A stretch of 64,000 bases of DNA from Cryptomeria japonica. Its lineage: Eukaryota; Streptophyta; Pinopsida; Cupressales; Cupressaceae. Location of the stretch: NCBI RefSeq assembly GCF_030272615.1, contig NC_081406.1, forward strand, positions 481,400,900 through 481,464,899. The letters are read 5' to 3'. Both the position numbers and the translations under genes were made by a program. The notes below the pieces were generated by a model. That model was not told the DNA's origin and did not search any database. It saw only the letters and a list, made by a program, of their open reading frames with translations. This document shows positions 45,303-57,334 of the stretch, in pieces; position 1 is the stretch's first letter; every line of letters starts with the position of its first letter.

Positions 45303-46858
45303 GCCATTATATAATTGAGAATATAATAGAATTATTGTCTTATAGTTCAAAGAGAAAAGAGAATTATCATGTTATTGTTCAAAGATAAAAGAGAATTTTC
45401 ATCATATAGTTCAAAGGGAAACATAATCTTTGTTCAAATAATTTTTTTTATTAGGAATACTAATTTAAGAGAAAATTAGTAAACATGTATTAATAAAAAT
45501 GACTAAAAAATACCTTTTAAATCGTATGCCTCACTTAGTGTGTAATAATTAGAGGATCTATCTAGGAAAATGAGCCCTAAAAAGGTTGTGTACCCACACT
45601 AATAATTCACATCAAATATAGATTTGAAACTAGAACTACATATATTACTATTTGATTTTCAGAAGTGGGTATATAGTTATTATGGTGAATGAGCGAGGTT
45701 TACAATACATGAGTTTTTAAGTGTGAGGTTGGGGAGTTTTCAAGTATTAGAGTTTATTACACAATATATTTAGTAAATTATTCACTCAAGTGAATCACAT
45801 AATTAAACTTAAAGACAAATCACAAAAGTAAATAAGAGATAAAATAAATTCATTGTACACTTAAATCAATTCTAAATGAAGGCCAAATTCAGAGGTGAAA
45901 CTCAAGCCTATTATTTTGTAAATATATACTCTTGAATGATGGCAACCTCAATGCAATTTCATTAGAGAAATTTAATCTTCAATCAGTGACTTACAACATA
46001 GTTGGTTTCTAGTTGGTTTCTATGAATCTAATTCTAACCAGAGAAGTGTATATATCCTATATAGATAGATGTATTTCCTAAATGGATAGAAGAATAATTG
46101 TCTCATATGGATTGGTTTCTATTCTAGATAGATAGATGTGTATCCTATATGTACAAGAGTCTTTGAATATATAAATGAGCTACATAATACCTTTGGTTAA
46201 AATTATAACAATGAAAATAAAAATTATGAAGTTTTTTGGGCTACAACTTGAGGCATGTTACAAAATTCTATTATCTTAGATTGCCTAACCTTGAGCCCAT
46301 TGAAATCTATGTGTAGTGTATTACCTCAACAATAGTTCCAAAAATTAACGAGATGGTGATGAACCTCATACTTTAATAGATAATAATATTTGTCAACCTA
46401 AGATGTCAAAATTTTGTATGCAAAATGGTAGTTTAGAGACCTTCCCTAAGATATTGTTTACTTTGTATGAAAATAAATGAACATACACAATAATATACTC
46501 AACTAAATTTAAAGAATTAACTAATAATTGTAATAATTATGTTAAATTCAAAACAACAATTATGAAATGAAAATGCTTATGTTGGATTCAAAAGAATAAT
46601 GACATAAAAAATGCTAAAAAATAAACCTCTAACAATTCAAATCCTAGTAGAAGATAAAATCACAATTAAGAATTCTTGTTTTGATATTTTCTTGAAGAAC
46701 AAATAAAAATAAAATAATTAAAATTTTAACTCTTTTATTTTTTTTATTTTCTTACAAAATTTTAAATATAAATTTCACATGCAGACAAGATAATAACTAA
46801 CACAACACACCTACAAGTAACAACAACAATATTTATTTTAATATTTTATTACAATAAA
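45303..46858. other. AT-rich spacer, no gene seen
   Basis: Strongly AT-rich with runs of A and T and short tagatagatg repeats (about 46062 and 46128). No reading frame or TE terminus is recognisable until Gypsy-2 starts. Confidence 0.55.
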
Positions 46859-47938
46859 TGTATAAACCTAAAAATGGTATGAAGATAATTAATTAAATAA
46901 ACAATTATTTAATTAATCCCCCTTCCCAATTTAATTGAATTCACTAAGCAATTTGATTAAATTCCCCCTTTCATCTACCTATTAATAAATCTAAGGATTT
47001 ATTTAATAGGTTCATTTCAATGATCCCCTTTGATTAATTAATTCAAATTAATTAATTCCCCCCATCAAATTCATCATCAAATTCATTTCTTCTAAATCCC
47101 CTAATTAATTAAAACAAATCAATTTATGAGTTGTTGAGATTAATTAGCCTTTTCCTATTATTTGAATTTTTAAATTCAAATTCTCCTAAACCTAACCCAT
47201 TCCATTTACCCACCATGTCCCCTTTCCTTGAACACTTTTCCCTCTCATAAGCAAAGCTTTGTGACACTTGTCACTAAGTGTTCCCTTTCATCTAACCTCT
47301 TCTAGAAGCTTCTTGACACTTGTCACCATGGAGATGACAATGTTCCCTTTCATCCAACCCCTTTTCCTACCAACCTCCAATTGTCCCCTTTCATCCAACC
47401 TCTTCTCAACCAACCTCCAATTCAACCATTGATATCTTCAGATCAAATCTCGACCGTTGATTCATGTCACATCACCCCTAGCCTTGGAAAATCCTATAAA
47501 TAGACCTCATTTTGGAGCTCAAATGATACCATCCCGAATCCCATCTCATTTGCATTCAAGCATTGTTACTATAGGCATATAGCTCTTAGCAAATCATTCT
47601 TAGCATTGTTATCATGTTCAATTTTAGCTTAATTGCATCTTCATTTTAGCTTATTTTCTAGAATAATCATGAAATCATGTAGCTTAATCATGCTATCGTT
47701 GCTATATTATGCATCTTCATCATTTAAGTCCTCCATTTGAGTGTACTCAAGTCACTAGAATTTGCATAACCAGATCTGAGAGAAAAAATCATACTCCTGT
47801 TTACTAGGAGGTAATAGATCGATTAGCTATGGTTTTATCATTCGTTGATTAATTTTCTAACCATTGCTTGTAATAATTTATTGAGTGTTTTGTGTTGTAG
47901 CTGCAGGTATAAGAGGTACACACTTCACAGGAATGATA
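46859..47938 (+). repeat. Gypsy-2 5' LTR
   Basis: Starts TGTATAAACC and ends GAATGATA; the 3' copy ends CATGACA, so the final CA has mutated to TA here. TATAAATA at 47495-47502 follows aaaatcc, and both LTRs keep it. The first 350 bp hold inverted attaattaaat blocks as in the other Gypsy LTRs. Confidence 0.92.
47495..47502 (+). promoter_or_regulatory. TATA box in Gypsy-2 5' LTR
   Basis: TATAAATA, conserved in the 3' LTR at 60384-60391 despite 3-4% divergence elsewhere. Confidence 0.65.
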
Positions 47939-47941
47939 TTT

Positions 47942-47959
47942 TGGCACCCATCGTGGGGC
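47942..47959 (+). promoter_or_regulatory. Gypsy-2 primer-binding site
   Basis: TGGCACCCATCGTGGGGC starts three bases after the 5' LTR, like the sites of Gypsy-1 and Gypsy-3. The tRNA is not identified. Confidence 0.75.
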
Positions 47960-48026
47960 AGGAATCATCATTTTTGGCCTCTCAAGCTTCAACAAAACTT
48001 CATCTCTGTTGGACCTGATTCAGAAT

Positions 48027-48320
48027 GTCGTACGAGTTGATTTTCCAACTTGTACGAACTTCCTTCTAGTCTGGGGCGAAGCCTAATCCTATGTCGTACG
48101 AGTTCATTTTCCCTATCGTATGAGATATAAATGCATGTCATATGAATTTCTGGCTAGTAAATCTTGTGTCGTAGGAACTCATTTTCATTGTCATACGAGA
48201 GCTAAATTCATGTCGTACAAATTTTTGGCTGCTAAATTCTATGTCATGCGAGTCTATTTTTGTTTCTATCTGAAGTTTAAAGTTGTGTCGTTTGATCTCA
48301 TAAATAATATCGTACGAATC
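48027..48320 (+). repeat. Gypsy-2 leader array 1: TGTCGTACGAG motif, strict 22-bp period
   Basis: The core GTACGA and variants start at about 48030, 48052, 48074, 48096, 48118, 48140, 48171, 48193, 48215, 48246, 48268, 48290 and 48312. Ten of twelve steps are exactly 22 bp and two are 31 bp. The core TCGTACGA is palindromic. It lies directly inside the PBS. Confidence 0.85.
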
Positions 48321-49336
48321 TTTGCATCGGTGTCTTCAAACAGACTGTGATTTTTAGGATTTTCATGTTCAATTTGATCATTTATTAACACTAGTCCTTA
48401 CCTGTTTATGAGATTTTTTTGCAGCCTAACAAGTTTTGTAGGACATTGTCAAAGACTAATTTCAAAAACACAATCAAGACTACTAACAAATTTATTTTGC
48501 AGGTTGCCTATGAATTCAACTAAACTTTGTGTATTCATTTAAGTTTTCTAGGCACACTTCAATTTTGCTAAGGAAAATGAACCATCATGTCTTATGTTGT
48601 TGTGATGATAGGCGAGTATGCTCTCACCTTTCTTAGGTGATCAGAAATCTAGACTCATATTTTGCTTTCATTAGTGCATTTCTTTAGCAGGCATGCCCTC
48701 CCGAGGAGCTTAAAAACTCTCAAAGCCATTACGGTCGGTGTGAGGAGAATGACCTAAGTGGGAACAGCTAACACCAAGTAATCCAACCCACTATAAAATA
48801 AACATGATTTGATGAAAATCAAGTCAATGACACTGCTTTAGAATAGCTCTCCTACATACCTTTAGCTATATCAAACCTTGGTTATCAAGGCTGGGAGACC
48901 TCTTAATTGAGTTTATACCCCGACGCATTGAACAGATCCCTTACTAGTACTGGTTAAAATAGAAGCTACCTGATTCACCTCTAAAAGGGTGATAATCTTT
49001 GTGCAAGAGAGATAGTAAATCTCCCAAGACACTTGCCATATCGTGCCCCCATTAGCATTTGGAGTCAGATAATATGGCGTTGAGAATCCATTGTGTGAGA
49101 CTCAACGGTCGTATTCTGATTAGCTATTGGGTCTGTACCTAAGCTTGCAATCAAAGGTTTTCATTCTCAGCCAATTTCCTTAGGGTTTAGCATGCTTGGA
49201 GTCACTTATCACATCATGTGTTTGTTGTATATTCATCCCTAAATTAAAAAATCAGACATCTAAATCTGGAAAACATAAGCAAAACACCAAAATTCACTAA
49301 TCAAATTCGGCAAAAACAAACATATTTTTCATTGTC

Positions 49337-49505
49337 ATATTCTCTGTCGTACGAGTCAGGTGATCCTTCGTACGAGATATTTTTTTTGTCGTATGGTTTG
49401 CAAAGTTTTGTCATACGAGTCTATGCTCTTTCAAAAGAAATTTTTTATTTGTCATCTGGTATTGTATCTTTTGTCTTATGGTTCATGAACTATTGTCGTA
49501 TGAGT
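49337..49505 (+). repeat. Gypsy-2 leader array 2: same motif, 21-22-bp period
   Basis: Cores start at about 49349, 49370, 49391, 49413, 49454, 49476 and 49498; steps are 21, 21, 22, 41, 22 and 22 bp. The sequence between the arrays (48321-49336) and from 49506 to 50214 has no supported gene. The pair of leader arrays matches the two-array layout of Gypsy-1 and Gypsy-3. Confidence 0.8.
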
Positions 49506-50214
49506 CTCTGTGTTTACCAGTCCAAAATTGCTTCTTTGCATGACTTTTTCAGGTCTGTCATTTTGCTTAATTAGTTTACAGTATTCATAAACATTTATTA
49601 TCTGTTGTTTTGTGCTTAAATTGTCTTCTTGGTTTTCTTGGTCAAGTTATCATCCATCAAAATCAGACTCTCGGAGATAAACACCTTAAGATTTCCAAGT
49701 GCTCACCCTCAACAAGTTCAAGATCTAAAACATCTTAAAGTGCATTATCACACTCTTTGGTAAACTGATCACTCAAACATAGTTTCTCATCAGGATCAAT
49801 CATCCTTTATCACGAAACTGAAACATTTGGTCAAGATAATATTGTCCCACATCGTAGGATATATCATTCCTACTAGACTTGATTCTTTATCAAATCACCA
49901 TCATTGCACTCCTAAATCGAAGATCCAAAAACTTGCAAACTTTTAAACACTTGAATCATCTTTTCGTGTCATATCATTCTAGCGTATCTACCTTGAAAAT
50001 TGATCACTTACCCAAAACAACTTTTTGGACTTTTATATCCTAGCACAATATCAAACACAATGCCTATTTAATAAGAGCTCAAAGACATAAGATCACTGAA
50101 ACATTGGAAATAACTAAAGATTATAGCAACATGACATACCAGAACAAAAGACAAGAACACATAACAAGCCAACACATCAAAGAAATCAAACAAGTCCAGA
50201 ATCAAAATTGAACT

Positions 50215-51863
50215 ATGACTAAACCTAACAGGGATTCAAAAACATATCCAAAGAAAGGTGGCTCTTTTATGCAACTATTAAAAAGATCCTTAAAGATTTG
50301 GATGAGAAAGATCACAATTGTGCACCTATATCTAGCAATGGTTTATCCCCCCATAAGCAAATTGACTCTCCAAAGGCATCTATTATTACACTTCTTAAAA
50401 AAGTGCAAAAACCTTCCATAGCATCCTCACCAAACAATACACCCAAAGCTGAAGTTCCCCAAGGGATATCCATAATGGAAATCAAACCTATTTCAGAAGA
50501 TCCTATTCAAAGCTCATCTCCTTCATATCCAAGCATTGATTCATTGCAAAATTCCCATAACGCTCTCTTACAAATTGAAGTCCTCATTCATAGAACACTT
50601 GTTAAACGAGTCCTAATAGATGGGGGAGTTGGCTTGAACATTTTCTCTATGAATCTTGTATGTGCTCTAGGCTATTCAAAAGATGTAGTTGATCCCCGGA
50701 AAAAGATAAAAATCAAAGCACATAATGAAGAAGAGAATTCATCTAAAGGAATGGTAGCATTACCCCTCAGAGTGGGACCTTTGCAGAAGGACACAACATG
50801 CTAACTTCTAAACATGGACCTACCATACAACATACTCTTGGGGAGACCATGGATTCGGGACATACAAGCTATTACATCAACATGTCATCAGTGCTTAAAA
50901 TTTCCATACAATGGATAGGAAATCACAATATCAGCATACTCAAATCCATTGCAGTGTTGTAATAATTTGAAATCAGCTCAAGAGGTCATTGTTTCACATA
51001 ACAAAGAGGTAGTAGCTTCAAGCACACAATCCAAGGAACAATCATTTGTATCAATTTTATCAAGCATGGAAAAACAAATGCATCTAAGAGATCAAGGGAT
51101 CAGAGAATATTTGCTATCATGGAAAAACAAACTAGAGCAACTTGAAATTGAAAGGGAAGAAGAAGATGTAGAAGTCGATGCAGTTCACACGTATGTAGAA
51201 CAAACATTAGGAACTAGTCTACTTGAATCAGAATCACATTCAATTGACATGGACTTAACCGAGGATGATCAGGAGTTTCTTATGCGAGGTCATTCTGACG
51301 AGAGTACCGTTCTAGACATTGACATACATATCGAAAGCTCTGTCATCTCTATCATGACCCCTAATATCTTTGAAACATCTCAACCTGAAGATCCTTTACC
51401 GTTAATCTATCCTGAACCTATCAACTGGGAAAATGAAGAACCTACTGCTATTGATACCTTTGCTAATGACCATGACATATCCTTATATCTCAATGAAATC
51501 AAACCCACAACAACTTTCACTAGGGATTCCTCTAACGTATCTTCCAGTCAAGTGGGTGTTAAATCTCCTAGTCGTAAAAGTGAAAATCAAGAAAACAATA
51601 TCAGGTATAATGCTGAAAACCATTTATTGGCAACATTAGACCGGGAAAAAGTAAAAATAAAGGACGAATCTAACGGTGAAAACCTCCTCGAGGCCCCGGA
51701 AGATGGAAGATTTGACACCTTACCTGAAGTTTATCAAGAGATGTTATCTATCCTAATAGAACTAGCAGAGGTAGTTATCATTGGCACAACTGATCTACAT
51801 CTAGCAATCTCTCTATCAAAACCAGCAAGGCAGAAATATTTTGAATCCTCCAAAAAATGGTGA
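50215..51863 (+). pseudogene. Gypsy-2 protease and linker, Gag core missing
   Basis: The frame from 50298 includes the protease motif LIDGGVGLNI with ALPLRVGPLQKDTTC, a stop at 50802-50804, then [12 protein letters not shown] and, after a TAG at about 50917, a linker open from 50949 to 51863. The linker is acidic and has SNGENLLEAPEDGRFDTLPE, matching EGENLFEVPEDGRLEIIP of Gypsy-1. The G-patch seen in Gypsy-1 is not recognisable. Only about 110 codons precede the protease motif, against some 700 or more in Gypsy-1, so Gag is deleted. Confidence 0.85.
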
Positions 51864-54372
51864 ATCAATTTTACCTGGTCATATACAGACATTTCAGGGT
51901 TCGATCCATATCTTACAATACATCACCTGAATATCAGTCCAGGAGCAAGCATCAATAATAGAACACAACATGGATTAGGAGCAGGTATTCTATTCATCAC
52001 ACCACAAGATCATACAATCCTGTGAGGCCCTACCCTAACTCAGCTTGACATTTTCTGTTATTTACATATTGAGACTATTATGGATGCTTTATTTTATGCA
52101 TTATGGATTTAGAACCTATATGATTCCATGATTTAGATCACATTGACATATATTGATGCTTCATTTTATGCATTATGATGATGAAACTTTATATGTTACT
52201 AGAATAGAATTACTTTGAAATGGTGAATGTCATTATTGGAATTACAGGACTTCATTTTGATGATAGAAAAAGGATGCTTATTTTGTGAATGGTTCAATTT
52301 TAAGAATTATAATAATTGCTCATGTGGAATCGAATTTGAATGAATGGGATATTGAATTATTAATGTCAAATGTATGAGTGTTTGATGTGCAATGAAATCC
52401 ATGTATTTAATTATATATAATTGTGATTATTTGGAATTACTAATGTGTTAATTTAGATGTGCAGGAAAATTATCCATGTGACCATGGAATAAATATGGAG
52501 AACCAAACCTAGACCAATGTATGTTTGTTAAGCCAAGGGTTGTCTATTTGGAGAGACAACACCCCGTTTGTAATGTATTTTATTTGTGAAAGTAAATGAT
52601 GCATGTGTGTTAATTTGATTTTATTTAATTGTGTAAACCTACAAGAGACAAATTCCATGTGTGATTTTTATATTGTATTTTATTGTGTCACTTGACACAT
52701 GCTGATTAGTGTCATTGATTTTGACTTGTCTCTTGGAGGGAGTTTTGTTTCTACCAAAGCCATTCAAACACAAGAGTGTGATCCCAAATTTGCCTTGGGT
52801 AGGGAGTCTTGGGAGTGGTCAACTTAGGTTTGACCCGTAGGTTAACTTCAGTTGGGTTTCTAAGGGGTCAAATGGACTCCTAGGGTCAGTTTTAGGGCTT
52901 TTCCAAAGGTCCAAAGGGCATACCTATGGGTTAGGGGTATTTTGAAACATGTGACTACTCTCATGTGACTGTTTAGTCACCTCAAAAAGTGGTTTTCCCT
53001 AGGTGAGCGAAAATTCAACTTAGAAGGTTCCTCCTAGGATAGACAACCTTCCCTTTTGATGTCAAACTCTCTTCCCCATCCTCTCTCACCTTTTCCCTTT
53101 CCAGTTTTAGTAATATGTAAGAGGTTGGGAAGAGCAACCAATGGGAACTCTCACCTTACCCAAGGGGTTGGGAAGTGTGTGAGAGGCCTTCTTAGGCAAG
53201 GATTGGGGACTTAGTGAGTAATCACCCACTCTCCATTGTTGGAGATTATGCATTTTTTTTTAGAATTAGTTGTAGGATAGAATTTTGGTGAAGTGTTGGA
53301 GGAAAGTTTGTGTGGATTTGGGCAGCTCATCCCCAACTAAGTCTAACATACCTATTGGCAGATTAAGGTTGGTTTTACTTCCATTTGTTTATGTTGTTTA
53401 TGTTGTTTTTGAAAATAAGAAATGCTTGTATGAAGAGATGTGTTTATGTAATTTGTTTGTAGGAGAAAAATGTAAATTTTCATTTCCATGTTCTTTGTTT
53501 ATGTGTTCTTGTTTTGGGAGTGTCCAAGGCCTCCTACTCTTGGGAGAGTAGGATGGTCTTGGGGTGGAAGAAGTATGACAGCCTTGGGTGAGAGGCTCTC
53601 CTTATGGAGAGTGATCTCAAGGGTGTCCTTTGTGACCCTTGTTGCATAGCCTTGTGTATGCATTTGGGGGCCATAAGGGGAGAAAATATGGCTTTTATGC
53701 CTTTGGGGGGCATAAGGGAGTAGAGGTGAATTTGTTGTATTTTGTTTTTCCATGAGGTGTCTTGAGTTGTATTATGCTTGCAATCTCCCCAATGGTACTT
53801 GGTCCACTTCCACCCATGGAAAGCTCATCACAAGTTGTGGTGAGAGTGTAGCTTGGGATGGGAAAATGTATGTTGAGTGTTTACCCTTGCTTGTTGTGTT
53901 TGTTTGTTTGTTTGTGACCTATCTAGTGCTTGGTTCTCCAAGCTCGGGGGTGGCTTCTAGTAAGCCTAGGCTAGGAGGTGAGCTCTCCATGGTCAAGTTG
54001 CATTTTTATTGCAGGTTGCTTGGGATGGAAAAGGAAAGATAAAGGGAATAGTTGTTGTTCTATGTTGCAGAAAAAGTTTTCAAAAAAAGAAGAATGTATT
54101 TATTTTGTAACAAAAAAAAGAAAAACTATTGTTGTATTTATTTTCCAAAAGAAAAGAAGTGTATTTATTTTATCCGTATTCCTATGGAAGGGAAATACTA
54201 GTTGGGTTTTCAAACCCATTTGTATTATTATTCACTTTGTATTTTATATTTGCTAAAGAAATGTATTTCTCCTATTTTGGTAGTTTTACAAAAGGGAAGA
54301 TGAAATATATTAGCTTGTATTTAAATCCTCATTTAAAAAAAAAAAAAAAAATTGCGAGGAGGGAAGAGTGGG

Positions 54373-54606
54373 CCACAGCCGTGGGCGGCGATGCCCACAG
54401 TTTGCAGGAGCCCACAGCTATGGGCGGCGACGTCCACAGGGCTGCGGAAGCCGCAGCTGTGGGCGGCGTCGTCCACAGACTGCGGGAGCCCACAGCTGTG
54501 GGTGGCGACATCCACAGACTGCAGGAGCCCGCAGCCGTGGGCGGCGACGTCCACAGTCTGCGGGTCACCACAGCTGTGGGCGACACTGTCCGCAGCCCAC
54601 GGTACA
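54373..54606. repeat. 39-bp GC-rich minisatellite
   Basis: Six units start exactly 39 bp apart at 54373, 54412, 54451, 54490, 54529 and 54568. The consensus contains CCACAGCTGTGGGCGGCGAC and CACAGNCTGCGGGAGC. CCACAGCTGTGG is a perfect palindrome. Since 39 is a multiple of three, all six frames appear open; this explains overlapping ORFs on both strands and is not evidence of a protein. Confidence 0.9.
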
Positions 54607-54984
54607 CCCCCGCACCGCCATCTCCTTCCTCCTCTACGGAAAATCTCCCGGCTCGGCCCTGCGCGCCCGCCGTGGATGATAAAGGAAAAAAAATGCCGCC
54701 TTCCATGGCCGCCACTCCCCCACCTGCATACACACACACACACACAATAAAAAAAAAGAGACATTCACACACACACAACACACAAAAAAAATATAAATGT
54801 TATAACATACATGCCCTAACCCTAGTTTCGGGTTAGGGCAAACACACATAGATTTTAAAATATGTGTGGGGAGGGTGTTAAAAAGGAAGTTAGGGTTAAT
54901 TTGTGACCTTGTAGAATTCTTTTAAAAGTAAATTAATAACATAAAGAAAAGAAACCCCCCCCCCTTCTCTTTGGATTATATTTA

Positions 54985-55015
54985 TAAGTATATATATATA
55001 TATATTTATATATAA

Positions 55016-55075
<60 letters not shown>
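54985..55075. repeat. TA / TG microsatellite
   Basis: Alternating TA (about 54985-55019) passes into an uninterrupted TG run (about 55020-55075). A C-run (54955-54964) lies just upstream. Confidence 0.95.
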
Positions 55076-55078
<3 letters not shown>

Positions 55079-57334
55079 TAACTTCTATATTTAGATGAAA
55101 TCAAAATAGTTAGTTGTAAACTAAGTAATGCACTTTTAATTATTAAATGAATGTAGAAGCATTCTAATAGGAAGATTTTAAAACTCTTGGGTAGGATAAA
55201 CCCTTGGAAAATAAATAAATAAATAAAATGATATATGTAGAGTCAAGTTGGCCCTTTTAAATTTTAAATTTATAAGGTATTTTAATTTATGGAAATTTTA
55301 TTAAATAGGTTTGTTTAAAGCTAATAACTAGGACAATTTATTTAGACCCTAGGTAATTAAAGAACTATAAGAGCTTACTGATCAATTAATTTAGAGATTA
55401 TATATTAAATTTGAGATTAATTGTTAAGTTTGGAGCTTTTAATTATTTATTAATGGAAGACAGTATTTATTTTGTTGGAGATTTTTAATCCGCTTGTAAC
55501 TTAGATGTTTTATTTTGCCAAGTGGCTTAGTGGTTAGATTCACTCACAAACATAGTTAAGACTAAACTAGTTTTGCATCATTTTAATAAGTTAGTTGTAC
55601 TAGGTTAAGTATTTAAAAATATATATATATATTCCGTTTGTGCCCAAAAGTTTGGGCATGACAAATCCCAAAAGCATACAAATTAAGCTTTCCATGCACC
55701 AACAACACAGCAGAATATGAAGCTTTGGTAACAGGTATCAAAATGGCTATAGAATGGAATATTACACAACTTCAAGTAGTTGGAGACTCTCAGCTCGTCA
55801 TTAATCAAATTAATGATGACTATCAAATAAAGGATGAAAAGCTAATGCCTTATAAAAAGATGGTTGATGATATCAAGAAATACTTTGTAGAAATAACTTT
55901 TGAGCAGATTCCAAGAAATGATAACAAAGCAGCAGACGCCATGGTTACACTTGCTTCTCTCCTTCAAACAAAGGAAAATCAACAACGTTATGAATTCCTA
56001 GTGGAAGAGTTGTTTTATCCCGCCTATAATTGTCCTAATTCCCAAACCATCTGTCAACTTATTGGACATGATTCCTCCCGCTATGGCCAAAATTACACAT
56101 ACCTGAAAGATAACATCTTACCTCCCAACTTATCAAAGAACCAAAAGGGAAACTTTATTCGCCAATCCTCCCATTTTACTCTTGTCATGGATACCATGTT
56201 TAAACGAGGTCTAGACGGTACTCTCTTAAGATGTCTTGAACAAGAATAATCTGAGAAGGCCTTACATGAAGTCCATAACGACATTTGTGGCACTCATTCA
56301 AGTGGTCTTACCCTTTCAAAAAAACTCATACGCTTGGGCTATTATTGGCCAACTATGGAACGAGATTCTTTTTAGATAGCTAGAACATGCAAACAATGTC
56401 AGATCCATGGGAATTTGATCCATGCACCAACACAAGAACTTCATGCTTTAGCAACATCTTGGCCTTTCTGTCAATGGGGTCTGGATCTGGTAGGAAAGAT
56501 AAATCCTTCTTCATCTAATGGTCACAAATTCATCCTTGTAGCTACAAAATATTTTACAAAATGGATTGAGGTTGTACCTCTCATAAACGTCACAGGAAAA
56601 CAAATTGTTGCATTTATCTTGAATTACATCATCTATCGCTATGGAATACTAATGACCATTATCACTGATAATGGGCGACCATTCAAAATCAGGATGTACA
56701 AGAGCTATGTGAGAAGTTCAAAATCCAGCACAAATTCTCCACACCCTATTATCCACTGGGGAATGGGCAGGCATAAGCATCTAATAAAACTATTCTGAAA
56801 ATCCTCAAAAAGATTGTGAACGATGCTGGAAGAGATTGGCATATTCAACTGAACCCTGCTCTATGGGCCTACCATACCAGTATTGGCACACCAACAAGTG
56901 CCACACCTTTCTCTCTTGTATACGGATCAGAAGCAATATTGCCAATCAAAGTAGAGATACCCTCTCTATGTGTATCATTAAAAGGTCTCATCCCAGATGA
57001 AGAACAATGAGTATGTAGACTGCAAGAGTTAGAACTGATGCATGAACGAAGACAAAATGCCTTTGATCATCTAAAGGTATGTCAACAAAGAATGTTCTGA
57101 AGCTATAATCACATGGTCAAACCATGAATCTTTCAAGTAGGGGAACTAGTACTAAAAGAAAATCCATGCAACTAGGCAGATCAAGAAAAGAAAGGAAAAT
57201 TTGAACCAAACTAGTTAGGTCCATTTGTGATCATAGCAGTATTTGGATTAGGGGCATATCAGCTATCAACACAAGATGAAGATCAGCTCGAGGAACCTAT
57301 CAATAGCATGCACCTAAAGAAATTCTATGTCTAA

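Larger units (their letters stand above)
52021..55663. mobile_element. LTR-X: 3.6-kb LTR-like insertion in Gypsy-2
   Basis: TSD aatcc (52016-52020 and 55664-55668) is perfect. Ends are TGTGAGGCCC and GGGCATGACA, matching each other as inverted termini at 8 of 10 positions. I see no second LTR copy, PBS, PPT or coding domain inside, so it is best read as a very long solo LTR or a terminal-repeat-lacking derivative. It contains a GC-rich 39-bp minisatellite (54373-54606), A-runs and a TA/TG microsatellite (54985-55075). Orientation is not determined. Open frames inside come from the minisatellite. Confidence 0.75.
51864..57334 (+). pseudogene. Gypsy-2 pol remnant: aRNH fragment and integrase, RT deleted
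   Basis: After the TGA at 51861, INFTWSYTDISGFDPYLTIH aligns with the N-terminus of Gypsy-1 RT. Within 20 codons it jumps to TQHGLGAGILFITPQ of the archaeal-type RNase H (junction near 51950). About 450 codons with all RT motifs are missing. A 3.6-kb insertion (52021-55663) then splits the aRNH. From 55669 it continues through VVGDSQLVINQ and IPRNDNKAADAM into integrase: zinc finger with CKQCQ, WGLDLVGK (Asp kept), ITDNG, a frameshift near 56690 and TAA at the catalytic Glu (GNGQA-TAA-AS). It ends INSMHLKKFYV at 57334. Confidence 0.9.

Noticed and set aside
54129-54836. Overlapping ORFs of 70-235 codons on both strands
   Set aside because: They are produced by the 39-bp minisatellite, whose length is a multiple of three, plus microsatellites; frames are open on both strands and no domain is present.
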